Origin: Photobacterium profundum SS9
GTDB lineage: Bacteria; Pseudomonadota; Gammaproteobacteria; Enterobacterales; Vibrionaceae
Assembly (NCBI RefSeq): GCF_000196255.1
Contig: NC_006370.1
Coordinates: 1,518,187 to 1,582,186 of the forward strand
Reading direction: 5' to 3'
Length of the DNA stretch: 64,000 nucleotides
The position numbers were made by a program, and so were the translations under genes. The notes under the pieces are model-generated. The model made no database searches. It was not told where the DNA came from and was given only the letters and a program-made list of their open reading frames with translations. Of this stretch, positions 48,248 to 58,333 are shown piece after piece. How positions within the stretch are numbered: the first letter of the stretch is position 1; each line of letters starts with the position of its first letter.

Positions 48248-49159
48248 TCACCTCGCACGCTCACGGTTTAAGTACAGTAAAGCGGCGTTCAACGTCATGA
48301 TGAAAACAAGAAGAACAATACCTGTCGCGTATAAAGCACTTGCGTGAATGCCTGTTGCGTAAGACATTTCAATCGCAATGTTTGCTGTAAGAGTACGCGC
48401 TGAATCAAGAAGGCCTTCAGGCATGGCTGGTGAGTTACCCATAACCATGATAATGGCCATCGTTTCACCTAAAGCACGGGCGATACCCAAAATAACGCCA
48501 GTCATAATACCTGATCGCGCAGCTGGTAATAAAAGCTTGAAGATAGTGAACATATGAGATGCCCCAAGCGCTAAAGAACCTTCTTTATATACGCGGGGTA
48601 CAGCTCGAATCGAGGTTTCAGATACGGTGATAACGGTCGGTAAAATCATTACCGCAAGTACGATAATACCCGCTAGAACAGTGTTACCCGCTGGTACATT
48701 AAAGACACTTTGGATAAGCGGAACAATAATAACCAAACCAAAGAAGCCGTAAACAACCGATGGAATACCTGCAAGTAATTCAATTAAAGGGCGAATGATG
48801 TTTGCAAGACGTTTAGGTGCCACTTCCGCAATGAAAATAGCCGTTAATACACCAACAGGCACACCCAAAATAACAGCGCCAGCGGTAGAGACTAATGATG
48901 CAACGATCATTGGAGCAATACCGAACAGTGCTGGTGGTAACCAATCTGAACCTAGAACGATGTTTGTTACACCAGCATGTGCAAATGCAGCGTAACCTTC
49001 TCTAAAAATAAAATAACCGATAGTGATTAAAGACAAAATACCGATAGCGGCACTTAGCATAAAAAGGTTTTTGAAGAACAGTTCGCGCCAATCAATCACT
49101 TTTTTTGATTTTAGTGATGAAGCTTTAACTGTCTTCTCAATACTGTTTGCGATGGTCAT
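48248..49159 (-). CDS. pstC: Phosphate ABC transporter permease
   Basis: This 303-residue permease has about six helices and an EAA loop (SETSIRAVPRVYKEGSLALGASHMFTI). ATG 49159 has GGAG upstream; the frame continues to 49207 without ribosome-site support. The stop is five bases before the pstA start. Confidence 0.94.
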   Translation of the reverse strand: MTIANSIEKTVKASSLKSKKVIDWRELFFKNLFMLSAAIGILSLITIGYFIFREGYAAFAHAGVTNIVLGSDWLPPALFGIAPMIVASLVSTAGAVILGVPVGVLTAIFIAEVAPKRLANIIRPLIELLAGIPSVVYGFFGLVIIVPLIQSVFNVPAGNTVLAGIIVLAVMILPTVITVSETSIRAVPRVYKEGSLALGASHMFTIFKLLLPAARSGIMTGVILGIARALGETMAIIMVMGNSPAMPEGLLDSARTLTANIAIEMSYATGIHASALYATGIVLLVFIMTLNAALLYLNRERAR

Positions 49160-49303
49160 AATGTCATAACTCCAAATACCAACAACGTCACTATTTCTAA
49201 AACTCATTAATAAGTAACTGCAAGCAAAATAGTTGTAGGGAAAAACCTATATCGTTGTGGTAGAAAATAACGCTTGGCAATAACCAAGCGTTATTAAAGT
49301 GGT

Positions 49304-50128
49304 TTAGTTAACTGCAATGTAGCCTTTAGCTGAAACAATTTTCTGTGCTTCAGTGGTTAGCGTCCAATCTAAGAAAGACTGCGTGGTTGGGTTAATTTTG
49401 CTTGTCTTGTAAAGCACAAGGAAAGGACGTTGAACTTGGTATTCACCAGATTTGATAGCTGCAACTGAAGGTACGTGACCGTCGATTGATAGTGCTTTTA
49501 GTGAATCATCAACAGTACCAAGAGAGATATAACCAATTGCAAACGGGTTGTTAGCAACTGTTGTTTTAAGTTGGCCGTTACCACTTGTAACCTGAGCACG
49601 CTGAGAGATAGCTGATACTGTGATGTCGTTAATTTTTTTCTTCAGCGACATGATGTCTTCGAAAGCACCGCGTGTACCAGATGCTGTGTCACGTGTTACC
49701 ACTACGATTGGCTTATCTTCACCGCCAACTTGGTTCCAGTTAGTGATTTCACCTTTGTAAATCTTCGTTACGTCTTCTTTTGATAAGTCAGTGATTGGGT
49801 TCTTGTTGTTAACTACAACAGCGATACCATCACGTGCAACGACAATTTCTTTTAAATCATCTGATTTCTCTGAATCTTTAAGATTACGAGAACTCATACC
49901 TAAATCAGCAGAACCATCGGTTGCGGCACGAACACCAGCTGATGAACCTGGGCCTTGAACTTCAACAAAAACATTAGAGTGTGCTTGGCTGTAAGTTTCA
50001 CCAAACACTTCCATTAATGGTGTAACTGAACTTGAACCTACAACAGAGATAGTTTCGTTTGCAACTGCAGCAACACTGAATGCCATTGAACCTGCAAGAG
50101 CTAGTGCACCGATAACCTTTGTTTTCAT
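49304..50128 (-). CDS. pstS: Periplasmic phosphate-binding protein
   Basis: This 274-residue protein has a signal peptide (MKTKVIGALALAGSMAFSVAAVA). The mature part has ISVVGSSSVTPLMEVFGE, GSSAGVRAATDGSADLGMSSR and RDTASGTRGAFEDIM, the phosphate-contact loops of PstS. It is the first gene of pstSCAB. A four-unit Pho box lies upstream. Confidence 0.95.
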   Translation of the reverse strand: MKTKVIGALALAGSMAFSVAAVANETISVVGSSSVTPLMEVFGETYSQAHSNVFVEVQGPGSSAGVRAATDGSADLGMSSRNLKDSEKSDDLKEIVVARDGIAVVVNNKNPITDLSKEDVTKIYKGEITNWNQVGGEDKPIVVVTRDTASGTRGAFEDIMSLKKKINDITVSAISQRAQVTSGNGQLKTTVANNPFAIGYISLGTVDDSLKALSIDGHVPSVAAIKSGEYQVQRPFLVLYKTSKINPTTQSFLDWTLTTEAQKIVSAKGYIAVN

Positions 50129-50521
50129 TTTCCTAATCCTTTACATGCTGGCTTAATTGCCAATAGGTTTTGAATGAACAAGGCCTAGGTTAGGAGATCT
50201 TTATGACAGTTATGTTTCAGAAGTTTGAACCATATATGACGATTGTCATAAATACCGTTGAGGAAGGGGCGACAACGTCGCTAAATGAAAGGAAGCACTT
50301 GATAGAATAAGGGGGGAACTACCATTTTCGTCAAATAAATGACGGTAGAATCAAAAAAATGACGCTAGGTTCACGCTTAATCTTTGAAATACAATAAAAT
50401 AATGGTGTTTTTTTTGTGAACAATGTCTATCTTTTTGACGATGATGTAACGATAATGCACGTCACATTATTATAAGTACCGATTATAAGAATAGGTACGC
50501 AAAAGTTCTTTTGAGGTTCCA
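50129..50521. other. pstS-MCP intergenic region
   Basis: This 393-bp spacer between divergent genes holds the Pho box at 50199-50242. The part nearest the chemoreceptor is AT-rich and contains no recognised site. The chemoreceptor promoter probably lies here. Confidence 0.5.
50199..50242 (-). promoter_or_regulatory. Pho box, four 11-bp units
   Basis: On the minus strand, four direct 11-bp units run without gaps: TCGTCATATAT, GGTTCAAACTT, CTGAAACATAA and CTGTCATAAAG. The last is closest to the PhoB consensus CTGTCATAAA. The spacing and orientation toward pstS fit PhoB activation under phosphate starvation. Confidence 0.85.
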
Positions 50522-52150
50522 ATGTCTTTTTCCTTAAAAAATGTATCTATCCGTTATCAGGTTTTATTGCCTGTATTCTTAATCATTGTTGTTCTATTTA
50601 CCTCGCTTTGGGTGACGAAAAGTAATCTTGAAGGTGAACAGACAGCTATAATGGCCAATACTAATTTACTGGTTGAGTACAAAGATGCACTCGCAAACGT
50701 AGATGACAAAGTATATCCGCTACGAATTGATGCTGTTTATGCTATCTATGATGCGTCGCGTCGTAGTGTTTTCCAAAATGAATTACGTGCCGCTACTACA
50801 GAAATTACTAATGGTCTTCAAGCACTTAATAAGCAACCTGAGTTTAAATCGGATACCGATGCAGTGAGATCGGCAATCAATGATTATATTAATTACTCGA
50901 ACCGTGCAATTACGCTTTTCAATGAATTTGATAAAGGCAATATAACTGAACAAGAAAAATCGAATTTTGTTGCACAGTACCGCGTTGTGGGCAATAAAAT
51001 GGTGTCGACGATCAATACCTTGTCTCAGCGCGTAAATGTGTACGCAACGGCGAGCATGGAACAAAGTGCTCAGAATAATAAAAGCCTGATGAATACGGCA
51101 ACGATTGCTATTATGTTAGCGTTTGCATTTGCAATTATAGTTGCATGGTGGTTATCAGGCTTAATTGTTAACCCTATTGTAAAACTGCAAGCGATTATGC
51201 GTAATGTTGCTCAAGGAAACCTTCAGGTTCGTGCTGAACAAGATGGCACTAATGAGCTTGCCGAACTCAGTGGCGATATCAATAAAACGGTTATTCAGCT
51301 TCATACAACAGTCGATTCATTAATTCGTATTAGTGAAGATGTTGCCTCTGCTTCGACAGAGCTTGCGGCAGTAATGACCCAAGCTGAAGCCAATGCGCAG
51401 CTTGAACTGAATGAGATTGATCAGGTTGCTTCTGCAGTCACTGAATTATCAAGTACGGCGGATAACGTAAGTGATAATGCGACAGCAGCTGATGCAACGG
51501 CAAAGAAAACCGATGAACTAGCCAAAGAAGGCATGAACATCTTTGAGCAAAGCAATGCGGCGAGTGAGCAAATGACGCAAACTTTGTCGGAAGCCGCTGG
51601 TGTTGTAACGCGCTTAAAAGAGCAATCAGAACAAATCAGTAATGTAGTAGAAGTGATTCGCAGTATTTCAGAGCAAACTAATCTATTAGCACTGAATGCT
51701 GCCATTGAAGCCGCGCGTGCGGGTGAATCTGGTCGAGGTTTTGCGGTTGTTGCTGATGAAGTACGTATGCTGGCTGCACGTACACAAACGTCGACACAAG
51801 AAATTCAAGTGATTATCGAAGAGTTACAATCACAATCAAGCAATGCCAATGAAAGCATGCAATCAAGTTTGGAAATGTTAGAACGAAACCAGCGTTTTGC
51901 GCATCAAGCGAATGATGCACTTGTTGGTATCACTGAATCTGTTATTCAGATTAGCGATATGAATACGCAAGTAGCGACAGCGGCAGAGCAACAGTCGCAG
52001 GTAACGCAAGACATTAACCGTAACGTTACTAATATGTCTGAAATCGTGAATCAAAATGTAGCTGGCATTAGTCAAAGTGCAGCTGCAAGCCATGAGTTAT
52101 CTGAATTAGCTGAAAAACAGAAACAGCAGCTTTCTTTCTTCAAGCTGTAA
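50522..52150 (+). CDS. Methyl-accepting chemotaxis protein
   Basis: This 542-residue protein has helix 1 at about 12-30, a periplasmic helical domain of about 160 residues (four-helix-bundle type), helix 2 near 193-213, HAMP, and a signalling domain with tip [21 protein letters not shown]. It senses an unknown ligand. It is divergent from pstS, but a role in phosphate taxis is only suggested by the neighbour. Confidence 0.92.
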   Translation: MSFSLKNVSIRYQVLLPVFLIIVVLFTSLWVTKSNLEGEQTAIMANTNLLVEYKDALANVDDKVYPLRIDAVYAIYDASRRSVFQNELRAATTEITNGLQALNKQPEFKSDTDAVRSAINDYINYSNRAITLFNEFDKGNITEQEKSNFVAQYRVVGNKMVSTINTLSQRVNVYATASMEQSAQNNKSLMNTATIAIMLAFAFAIIVAWWLSGLIVNPIVKLQAIMRNVAQGNLQVRAEQDGTNELAELSGDINKTVIQLHTTVDSLIRISEDVASASTELAAVMTQAEANAQLELNEIDQVASAVTELSSTADNVSDNATAADATAKKTDELAKEGMNIFEQSNAASEQMTQTLSEAAGVVTRLKEQSEQISNVVEVIRSISEQTNLLALNAAIEAARAGESGRGFAVVADEVRMLAARTQTSTQEIQVIIEELQSQSSNANESMQSSLEMLERNQRFAHQANDALVGITESVIQISDMNTQVATAAEQQSQVTQDINRNVTNMSEIVNQNVAGISQSAAASHELSELAEKQKQQLSFFKL

Positions 52151-52261
52151 TACCATCGTAAATGAGTATTTGGTCATTTTTCTGAATAAATTGATGATCA
52201 TTAACTTATCCCGATGGGTATAATCTGACTTACAATAGTAACTATATAGTAACTATAAAGA

Positions 52262-52285
52262 GGCCTGCTTATGCAGGTCTTTTTT
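52262..52285 (+). terminator. Rho-independent terminator
   Basis: GCCTGC pairs with GCAGGT around a short loop and six T follow. It ends the chemoreceptor transcript. Confidence 0.75.
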
Positions 52286-52346
52286 ATTAATGAAACATAT
52301 GTTCATGAAAACGTATTTTCATGAATAAATAGCGTACGGGGCTCTT

Positions 52347-53267
52347 ATGCTAAGAAAAGCGCAACAAATGGTCGTGTTTAACGCATTAACAAAACAACAA
52401 AGTTTTACGCGAGCTGCGCAATTACTCGATATTTCACGTACTCAGGTGAGTAAACAGATACAACAACTAGAAGAAAGGCTAGGGGTGCAACTTGTTCAGC
52501 GTACTACGCGCTCATTTGCGTTAACAGAAGCAGGGCGGTCTTTTTCAGTTCATTGCGCCAATGTGGTGGGTGAAATCAATGAAGCGGAAAGCGAGCTTCT
52601 GTCTGAAACGGATTCTTTGCAAGGTGCATTACGGGTCGGTATTGCTCAATCTTTTGCCTCTAACCATATTGCCCCTTTTATTTCTGAATTTCATGATTTA
52701 TACCCACAGCTCGATTTAGAAATGAGTCTGTTTGATTACCGTGTCGATTTAATCGCAGAACAACTCGACCTATGGATTGGCTTTATGGATTCACCGCCTG
52801 AAGGTTTTGTTGCGCGTCATCTTATCGATTGCAATTTTTTATTAGCGGCGAGCCCTGCCTATCTTGCTAAACATGGTGTGCCTTATCATCCGAATGATCT
52901 GAAGGGTCATAATTGCATTACGTATTTTAGCCGAGAGCGTAAAGATAATGTATGGAGCTTTCGTAAAGAAGAAGAGAGCCATCAGATCAAAGTAAAAGGG
53001 AACTATCGTGTCGACTCGGCAGATTCGATTCGTGATGCAACATTAACGGGTAATGGCATTGGCTACCTTGCCACGTATTTACTGAAAGATGAATTGCAGA
53101 AAGGGCAATTAATACGCCTTATGCCTGATTGGGATTTGACCCAATATATGCCGTTATATGCCGTTTATCCTAGGCATAAATACCTGCCACAAAAGGTGCA
53201 AGTATTCATCGATTTCATACGAAGCCACATTGGAAAGCCAGCTTACTGGGATCGAAGCATCTTTTAA
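52347..53267 (+). CDS. LysR-family regulator
   Basis: This 306-residue protein has the HTH in QSFTRAAQLLDISRTQVSKQIQQLEERLGVQLVQRTTRSF, about 17-56, of the CrgA/AaeR-like group. The effector domain is complete. It precedes the NupC-type gene by 260 bp on the same strand, so regulation of it is possible. GGGG lies before the ATG. Confidence 0.88.
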   Translation: MLRKAQQMVVFNALTKQQSFTRAAQLLDISRTQVSKQIQQLEERLGVQLVQRTTRSFALTEAGRSFSVHCANVVGEINEAESELLSETDSLQGALRVGIAQSFASNHIAPFISEFHDLYPQLDLEMSLFDYRVDLIAEQLDLWIGFMDSPPEGFVARHLIDCNFLLAASPAYLAKHGVPYHPNDLKGHNCITYFSRERKDNVWSFRKEEESHQIKVKGNYRVDSADSIRDATLTGNGIGYLATYLLKDELQKGQLIRLMPDWDLTQYMPLYAVYPRHKYLPQKVQVFIDFIRSHIGKPAYWDRSIF

Positions 53268-53533
53268 TTGCTGTTAAAATAACCGTTCTTAAAGGAACGG
53301 TTGTGTGATCAACCTCTCAAAATACCCTGAATTGTCACCAGTGAAGACAATAGTATCCCGCTATAGGACTAATCCTGCCGATTTCGTTTGCTTTGCTCAA
53401 ATAGCCATCAAATTTCCCTGTTAATGTTAATTACATGTAGTTTTGCATAACAATTTGATCCTTGTCACATTTCGTTACTTCAATAGAATGCGTCCGCAAT
53501 CGTTTACTAAAACAATAACAGTGGAGAATGCCC

Positions 53534-54751
53534 GTGAATTACTTGGTCAGTGTATTAGGTATCATTACGCTATTTGCGGTTGCCGTATTATTTTCAGAAA
53601 ATCGCCGAGCAATTAATTTACGAACTGTCGGTGGTGCTTTTTCCATCCAGCTCGTTTTTGCAGGATTCATTTTATACGTGCCAGTTGGTCGTGAAGTATT
53701 AAACAGCGTGTCTAATGCGGTATCAGGCATTATCGGCTATAGCCGCGTGGGTACTGAGTTTTTATTTGGTGAACTCGCACAGTTTAAATTGGGCTTTATC
53801 TTCGCTGTTAACGTATTGCCGACGATTGTGTTCTTTTCTGCGCTTATCTCTGTGCTTTATTACTTAGGCATAATGGGATGGGTCATCAGTGGTTTAGGTG
53901 GGTTGCTTCAGCGTTTCCTTGGCACAAGCCGCACTGAATCAATGTCTGCTACTGCTAATATTTTTGTAGGTTCAGTTGAAGCCCCTCTTGTTGTTCGTCC
54001 CTATTTATTGAAAATGAGCCGCTCTGAATTATTTGCAGTGATGGTAGGTGGTTTAGCCTCTGTAGCGGGTGGCACAATGGTTGGCTACGCTGGCTTAGGT
54101 GTTGATATTAGCTATTTGATTGCTGCAAGCTTCATGTCTGCCCCTGCTGGTTTGATGATGGCAAAGATTTTAGTGCCACAAACTGAAGTGATTACGAAAG
54201 AATCACAAATGGCAGATGAAGACGATGATGAGCCTGTTAATATCATCGATGCCGCTTCGCGTGGCGCCCTTAGTGGTTTGCAAATCGCCACCGCGGTGGG
54301 TGCAAGTTTATTGGCAATTATTAGCTTAATTGCATTAATCAACGGTGGTTTAGGTCATATTGGCAATTGGGTTGGCATTGATAACTTTAGCCTTGAGCTT
54401 ATTTTTGGTTACTTGTTCGCACCTGTTGCTTGGTTGATTGGTGTGCCTTGGTCTGAAGCGATGGTTGCTGCAAGTTTGATTGGTAAGAAAATTGCGGTAA
54501 ATGAATTTGTTGCCTTTGCAGACTTAATGGAAGTTAAAGATCAGCTAAGTACGCATTCACAAGCGATTGTTACCTTTGCATTGTGTGGTTTTGCTAATTT
54601 AACCTCGATTGCAATGCTAATGGGTGGGCTAGGTGGCGTTGTACCAAGCCGTCGTCCTGATATTGCTCGTTTAGGCATTAAAGCGATTTTTGCTGCTACA
54701 TTATCAAACTTAATGAGTGCAACCGTTGCGGGTATCTTCTTATCGTTTTAA
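53534..54751 (+). CDS. NupC-family nucleoside transporter
   Basis: This 405-residue membrane protein has the concentrative nucleoside transporter features IFVGSVEAPLVVRPYLLKM near 147-165, GLASVAGGTMVGYAGLG near 179, and CGFANLTSIAMLMGG near 365. It imports nucleosides with a proton or sodium ion. GTG 53534 has GGAGA at good spacing; ATG 53528 is too close to it. Confidence 0.9.
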   Translation: MNYLVSVLGIITLFAVAVLFSENRRAINLRTVGGAFSIQLVFAGFILYVPVGREVLNSVSNAVSGIIGYSRVGTEFLFGELAQFKLGFIFAVNVLPTIVFFSALISVLYYLGIMGWVISGLGGLLQRFLGTSRTESMSATANIFVGSVEAPLVVRPYLLKMSRSELFAVMVGGLASVAGGTMVGYAGLGVDISYLIAASFMSAPAGLMMAKILVPQTEVITKESQMADEDDDEPVNIIDAASRGALSGLQIATAVGASLLAIISLIALINGGLGHIGNWVGIDNFSLELIFGYLFAPVAWLIGVPWSEAMVAASLIGKKIAVNEFVAFADLMEVKDQLSTHSQAIVTFALCGFANLTSIAMLMGGLGGVVPSRRPDIARLGIKAIFAATLSNLMSATVAGIFLSF

Positions 54752-54883
54752 TACATGTTTAGATGATCCAGTACGTGTCTAAAGAGATATCGCAAGAACG
54801 CTATACGATAGAATGAACAGAGGGCTTAGGCTCTCTGTTTGTGTATCTGATGAATACAATGGAAGAGGCTGGGGTATGTTTTA

Positions 54884-55147
54884 TACCAAATCCATTGATT
54901 ATCTGATCAGTTCAGCGAGAGTTAAAATACTTTTAGGCAAGGAGATAAATTGAGGATCTAGTGGCTCTAAATTGAAAATTATTAACGCAGTATAAAAGTA
55001 TTTTAAACTCGCCCAAAGGGAACACCACTGGAAGCCAACTTCTGTGTCTAGCGATTTCAAAAGAGAACCACTCTTCTATCAAACACTATCCTTGAACTCG
55101 ACTCCCAGTGGTATTCTGAACGGTCAGATAATTAATGGAATTGGTAT
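54884..55147. repeat. Family B palindromic element, copy B1
   Basis: This 264-bp imperfect palindrome starts TACCAAATCC and ends GGAATTGGTAT. TA lies on each side (54882-54883 and 55148-55149). The right end has the same extra T as the IS630 at 14100. Internally it shares TTCAGCGAGA, AGGCAAGG, AACTCGCCC and ACTTCTGTGTC with family A. Confidence 0.85.
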
Positions 55148-55162
55148 TATTCCGGCAATAAG

Positions 55163-55190
55163 AAAGCCCGCACTGAATGCGGGCTTAATA
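55163..55190 (+). terminator. Rho-independent terminator
   Basis: AAGCCCGCA pairs with TGCGGGCTT around a short loop, followed by an AT-rich T tract. It lies 3' of the B1 element. Confidence 0.75.
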
Positions 55191-55385
55191 TTTTCTTTGT
55201 GCAAGACCTAAGGACAACCTAATACTAGTCACAGCGGTTCTTCTCCGTGTCTCAAATATGATATTATAGAGTGTACAACATGATCGAATAGTGCTTTGTT
55301 GATGCTTTTTCTCATGTTTATGAACAAAAAATATATTTTAAGTTGTTATCATTTAAGCCGATCCATTAAACAGTAGATACGTATT

Positions 55386-55664
55386 ATGAAATCACCTGTC
55401 GATAAATTATTAGGCACACATCAAGATTTGATTCATACCGATGCAATGAAAGTAACGTCTCATACTCATCGAGAAGACAACGACAATTGGTTTTTGCATA
55501 CGTTGATGATTGAAGGGTGCGATGCGCCGTTCAAATTTAAACGAAAAAAGAGATACAAAAATCTGAAAGGGAAGCTTGTTAATATGACCTATTACGTTGA
55601 TTGCGATATCGTTGCAGGTTTCGAGATTGAAACAATGCGAGTGGTTAGAATCAAATTGCACTAG
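55386..55664 (+). CDS. Small hypothetical protein
   Basis: This 92-residue protein is rich in charged residues and His. It includes LHTLMIEGCDAPFKFKRKKRYKN and MTYYVDCDIVAGFEIETMRVV. No signal peptide or family is recognised; strand-rich C-terminal part. It may belong to a small Vibrionaceae-specific family. The ribosome site is weak. Confidence 0.55.
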   Translation: MKSPVDKLLGTHQDLIHTDAMKVTSHTHREDNDNWFLHTLMIEGCDAPFKFKRKKRYKNLKGKLVNMTYYVDCDIVAGFEIETMRVVRIKLH

Positions 55665-55746
55665 GTAAGCAACATACTGCACCAACGTGTGTTAATGCAG
55701 TACTCTTGTTTTTAATTGGGGTTTTGACTGGCTATTGATTCGATGT

Positions 55747-56633
55747 TTATTGTGTCTTGGTTGCGTATTCCCAATCTGTAAGCAGTTTCATTATCTGGCA
55801 TGAATCTTTCGGTGTTGCCGCTGGGCGTTGAAGCGATGATTGTTTCTTTTCTAAGGCTTCACGAATCAACCTGACTTGATACAAGAACCCGTTACCTTGT
55901 GCGGGTACGGTAATAGTTTCACCTTGTTGCTCGTAAGTGGTGATCACCAGTTAATTGCCCTCTGCTTCTGGCAACCAAGGGTTAGAGACTAGCTGTAAAC
56001 TGCCTTTACTGCCCAGTACTGTAAATTCAGCATGCAAGCCATAATCTTCAGCGGTATGAAGCTGACAAAGTGTTCCGTTTGCAAATTGAATAGTTGCCGC
56101 CGATTCACAAATGTTACCGTCTTTACCACGTCGCCCTGATGCAGTAACCGTATAGTTATCGAAAATAGTATCGCCAAACGCTTGCTGCATGATCAAATGT
56201 GCAAGCGATACAGGGTAGCAACCTAAATTATACAGTGCACCTTTGCTTTCAGGGTTAACGAACTGGGCGATAGAGGCACAATATTGACCGTTGATTGAGC
56301 GAATGTCGCCAATGACATTGCTATTAATCACGTCACTGATTCTTTTTGCAAGTGGGTGCGTGAGGTACATTAAACCTTCAGCAAAGAAAACATTATTTTT
56401 AGCGACTGCGGCTAATGCTTCGTCGGTTTTAGCCATATCAACAGAGAGTGATTTCTCACAAAGAATCGCTTTACCCGCATTGGCCGCTTTAATAATAAAG
56501 TCATGATGCAGGTGGTTGCGAACGTCCAGCTACAGAATACAGCGTTGTATTGCCTTCTTCTATAATGGCATCTGCCATTACACCAGAAATAAAGCTTGTG
56601 CCTAGAATGCCCCAATTAAGTGTCTTTTCCATT
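55747..56633 (-). pseudogene. Gfo/Idh/MocA-family oxidoreductase, decayed
   Basis: The N-terminus MEKTLNWGILGTSFISGVMAD (from 56633) is the NAD(P)-binding start of Gfo/Idh/MocA proteins. After GRS the sequence jumps, with a deletion of roughly 40-45 codons and a shift, into NHLHHDFIIKAANAGKAILCEKSL, which is the conserved E-K motif. A TAA at 55951-55953 then interrupts the C-terminal region (EGN stop LVITTYEQ). Two independent lesions make it non-functional. It begins at TAATG overlapping the monooxygenase stop. Confidence 0.85.
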
Positions 56634-56937
56634 ATTTTATGTCCGCGGTGAGTAGTTGGGTTTCAAATGCTTGGACGAGATCGGTTAGCCCTGCCTGAAT
56701 AAAACGCTGGGTGTGCTCTGCATGAAAGTGTGTCTCAAAAGCTTCTTGGTTGTCATAGCGCTCCCAAAAGATAAATCGACGGGGGTCTTTCTTATCTTGA
56801 AGGGGAATTGCCATTGAGCATCCTTCTTCGCTGTTCATACCGTCACAAAAATCTTGAATAGCCGTGATAGCAACATTGAGGTCGCTCTCAGGTTTAATGC
56901 GTAGTTCTGCAGTAATGAACAAGCCTTGCTTAAACAT
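56632..56937 (-). CDS. ABM-domain putative monooxygenase (YgiN-like)
   Basis: This 101-residue protein has the antibiotic-biosynthesis-monooxygenase fold: FITAELRIKPESDLNVAITAIQDF and later RFIFWERYDNQEAFETHFHAEHTQRFIQAGL. Related proteins include the quinol monooxygenase YgiN. The start at MFKQGLF (56937) is preferred; the frame is open to 56967. Its stop overlaps the start of the dead oxidoreductase gene, so they were once coupled. Confidence 0.82.
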   Translation of the reverse strand: MFKQGLFITAELRIKPESDLNVAITAIQDFCDGMNSEEGCSMAIPLQDKKDPRRFIFWERYDNQEAFETHFHAEHTQRFIQAGLTDLVQAFETQLLTADIK

Positions 56938-57058
56938 AACGTTTTCCAAATCTATCAAAAGTAGCAATATACAAAAAGTAAGAGGGCTAATTTAATTGAC
57001 TCTCTATAGTTGATAAACCATCATTTAGTTTGTTATTTATAAACTATAGGTTGTTAAT

Positions 57059-57961
57059 GTGGATCGGTTGAAAAGTATGCAAGCATTTGTTTCTGTTGTT
57101 CAACACGGCAGTTTTTCAGGGGCTGCTGCTGACTGCTCTGTTACCCCAACCATGATAGGTAAACACATCAAGTTTCTGGAAGTACACCTTGGTACTAAGC
57201 TATTAAACCGAACGACTCGCAAGCAATCTTTAACGGAAGCAGGGCAGATTTATTATTTGGAATGCAAACGAATATTAGATGATATCGCAGAGGCCGAGAA
57301 CAGTTTACAAACACTGGAAAACAAGCCAAAAGGCACGGTACGTATTAATTCGCCTGTTACGTTTGGCAATATTGTTTTGGCACCAATCGTTGCTGATTTT
57401 CTACAAGACTATCCTGAGATTAATATCGATTTTACATTAGACAATAGTTTGATTGACCCATTACATGATCCTTTTGATCTTGTGATTCGCATTGGTGAAC
57501 TGGCGAGCTCATCATTAATTGCTCGTGAAATAGCACGGTATGAAATGGTGTTTTGCGCATCAGCAGACTATTTATCGGAATGTGGAACCCCAACATCACT
57601 CGATGAGTTGTTAAGGCACCAGTGTTTAGGGTTTAGCTATGGAGACGTTCACGCCAACCTTGCCTTGCTACTAGACACGTTAGCGTTTGATAAGCAGCAT
57701 ACACGGCTTATATCTAACAGCGGGCAAGCATTGAAGGTGGCAGCTTTAAAAGGTGCGGGTATCTTACTCCAGCCCCGTTTACTGCTAAATGATGAACTCA
57801 GTAGTGGGCAATTAGTTGAAATTCTAAGTAGCGATACACCCAAGCCAATGCCTGTACATCTTTTATATAAGCGCAAAGCATTGCCGTTAAAAACACGCGC
57901 CTTTGTTGATTTTTTATTAGCAGCAATACACCGTACGAAGAAAGAGAAGCCGTGGCTATGA
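57059..57961 (+). CDS. LysR-family regulator
   Basis: This 300-residue protein begins with GTG (MDRLKSMQAFVSVV), typical for this subgroup. HTH in GSFSGAAADCSVTPTMIGKHIKFLE, about 18-42. It is divergent from the monooxygenase-oxidoreductase pair and probably regulates it. AGGTTG precedes the start. Confidence 0.88.
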   Translation: MDRLKSMQAFVSVVQHGSFSGAAADCSVTPTMIGKHIKFLEVHLGTKLLNRTTRKQSLTEAGQIYYLECKRILDDIAEAENSLQTLENKPKGTVRINSPVTFGNIVLAPIVADFLQDYPEINIDFTLDNSLIDPLHDPFDLVIRIGELASSSLIAREIARYEMVFCASADYLSECGTPTSLDELLRHQCLGFSYGDVHANLALLLDTLAFDKQHTRLISNSGQALKVAALKGAGILLQPRLLLNDELSSGQLVEILSSDTPKPMPVHLLYKRKALPLKTRAFVDFLLAAIHRTKKEKPWL

Positions 57962-58050
57962 AAGGCTGCTGCTAACATAGGCTAAAAGGCGATATGGTCA
58001 TGCCGCCTTAAGAAATAAACTGCTTCCTAATCATTGTGCATTTGCATGAT

Positions 58051-58092
58051 CACCTCAATGCCCTTAGTAAAAAGGCTTGGGGTGTTTTTTTT
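58051..58092 (+). terminator. Rho-independent terminator
   Basis: CACCTCAATGCC pairs imperfectly with GGCTTGGGGTG, followed by eight T. It ends the LysR transcript just before the B2 element. Confidence 0.7.
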
Positions 58093-58112
58093 CTCCAGAG
58101 TCAATGAGCTTA

Positions 58113-58333
58113 TACCAATTCCATTAATTATCTGACCATTCAGAATACCACTGGGAGTCGAGTTCAAGGATAGTGTTTGATAGAAGAGTGGTTCTCCCTT
58201 TGGGCGAGTTTAAAATACTTTTATACTGCGTTAATAAATTTCAATTTAGAGCCACTAGATCCTCAATTTATCTCCTTGCCTAAAAGCATTTTAACTCTCG
58301 CTGAACTGTGCAGATAATTAATGGATTTGGTAT
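58113..58333. repeat. Family B palindromic element, copy B2
   Basis: This 221-bp copy is inverted relative to B1, flanked by TA at 58111-58112 and 58334-58335. It lacks 43 bp present in B1, between GGTTCTC and CCTTTGGGCG, with a short TTC match at the break. The missing part contains the ACTTCTGTGTC motif. Confidence 0.85.

Larger units (their letters stand above)
54752..55385. other. Intergenic region with family B element
   Basis: This 634-bp stretch after the nucleoside transporter holds the B1 palindrome (54884-55147) and a strong hairpin terminator (55163-55190). Apart from these I see no gene or signal. Confidence 0.6.

Noticed and set aside
52237..52258. Short direct repeat TAGTAACTATA
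   Set aside because: Two copies of 11 bp in AT-rich DNA before a terminator are not informative.
56412..56615. Minus ORF MGHSRHKL
   Set aside because: It is an out-of-frame reading across the decayed oxidoreductase start.
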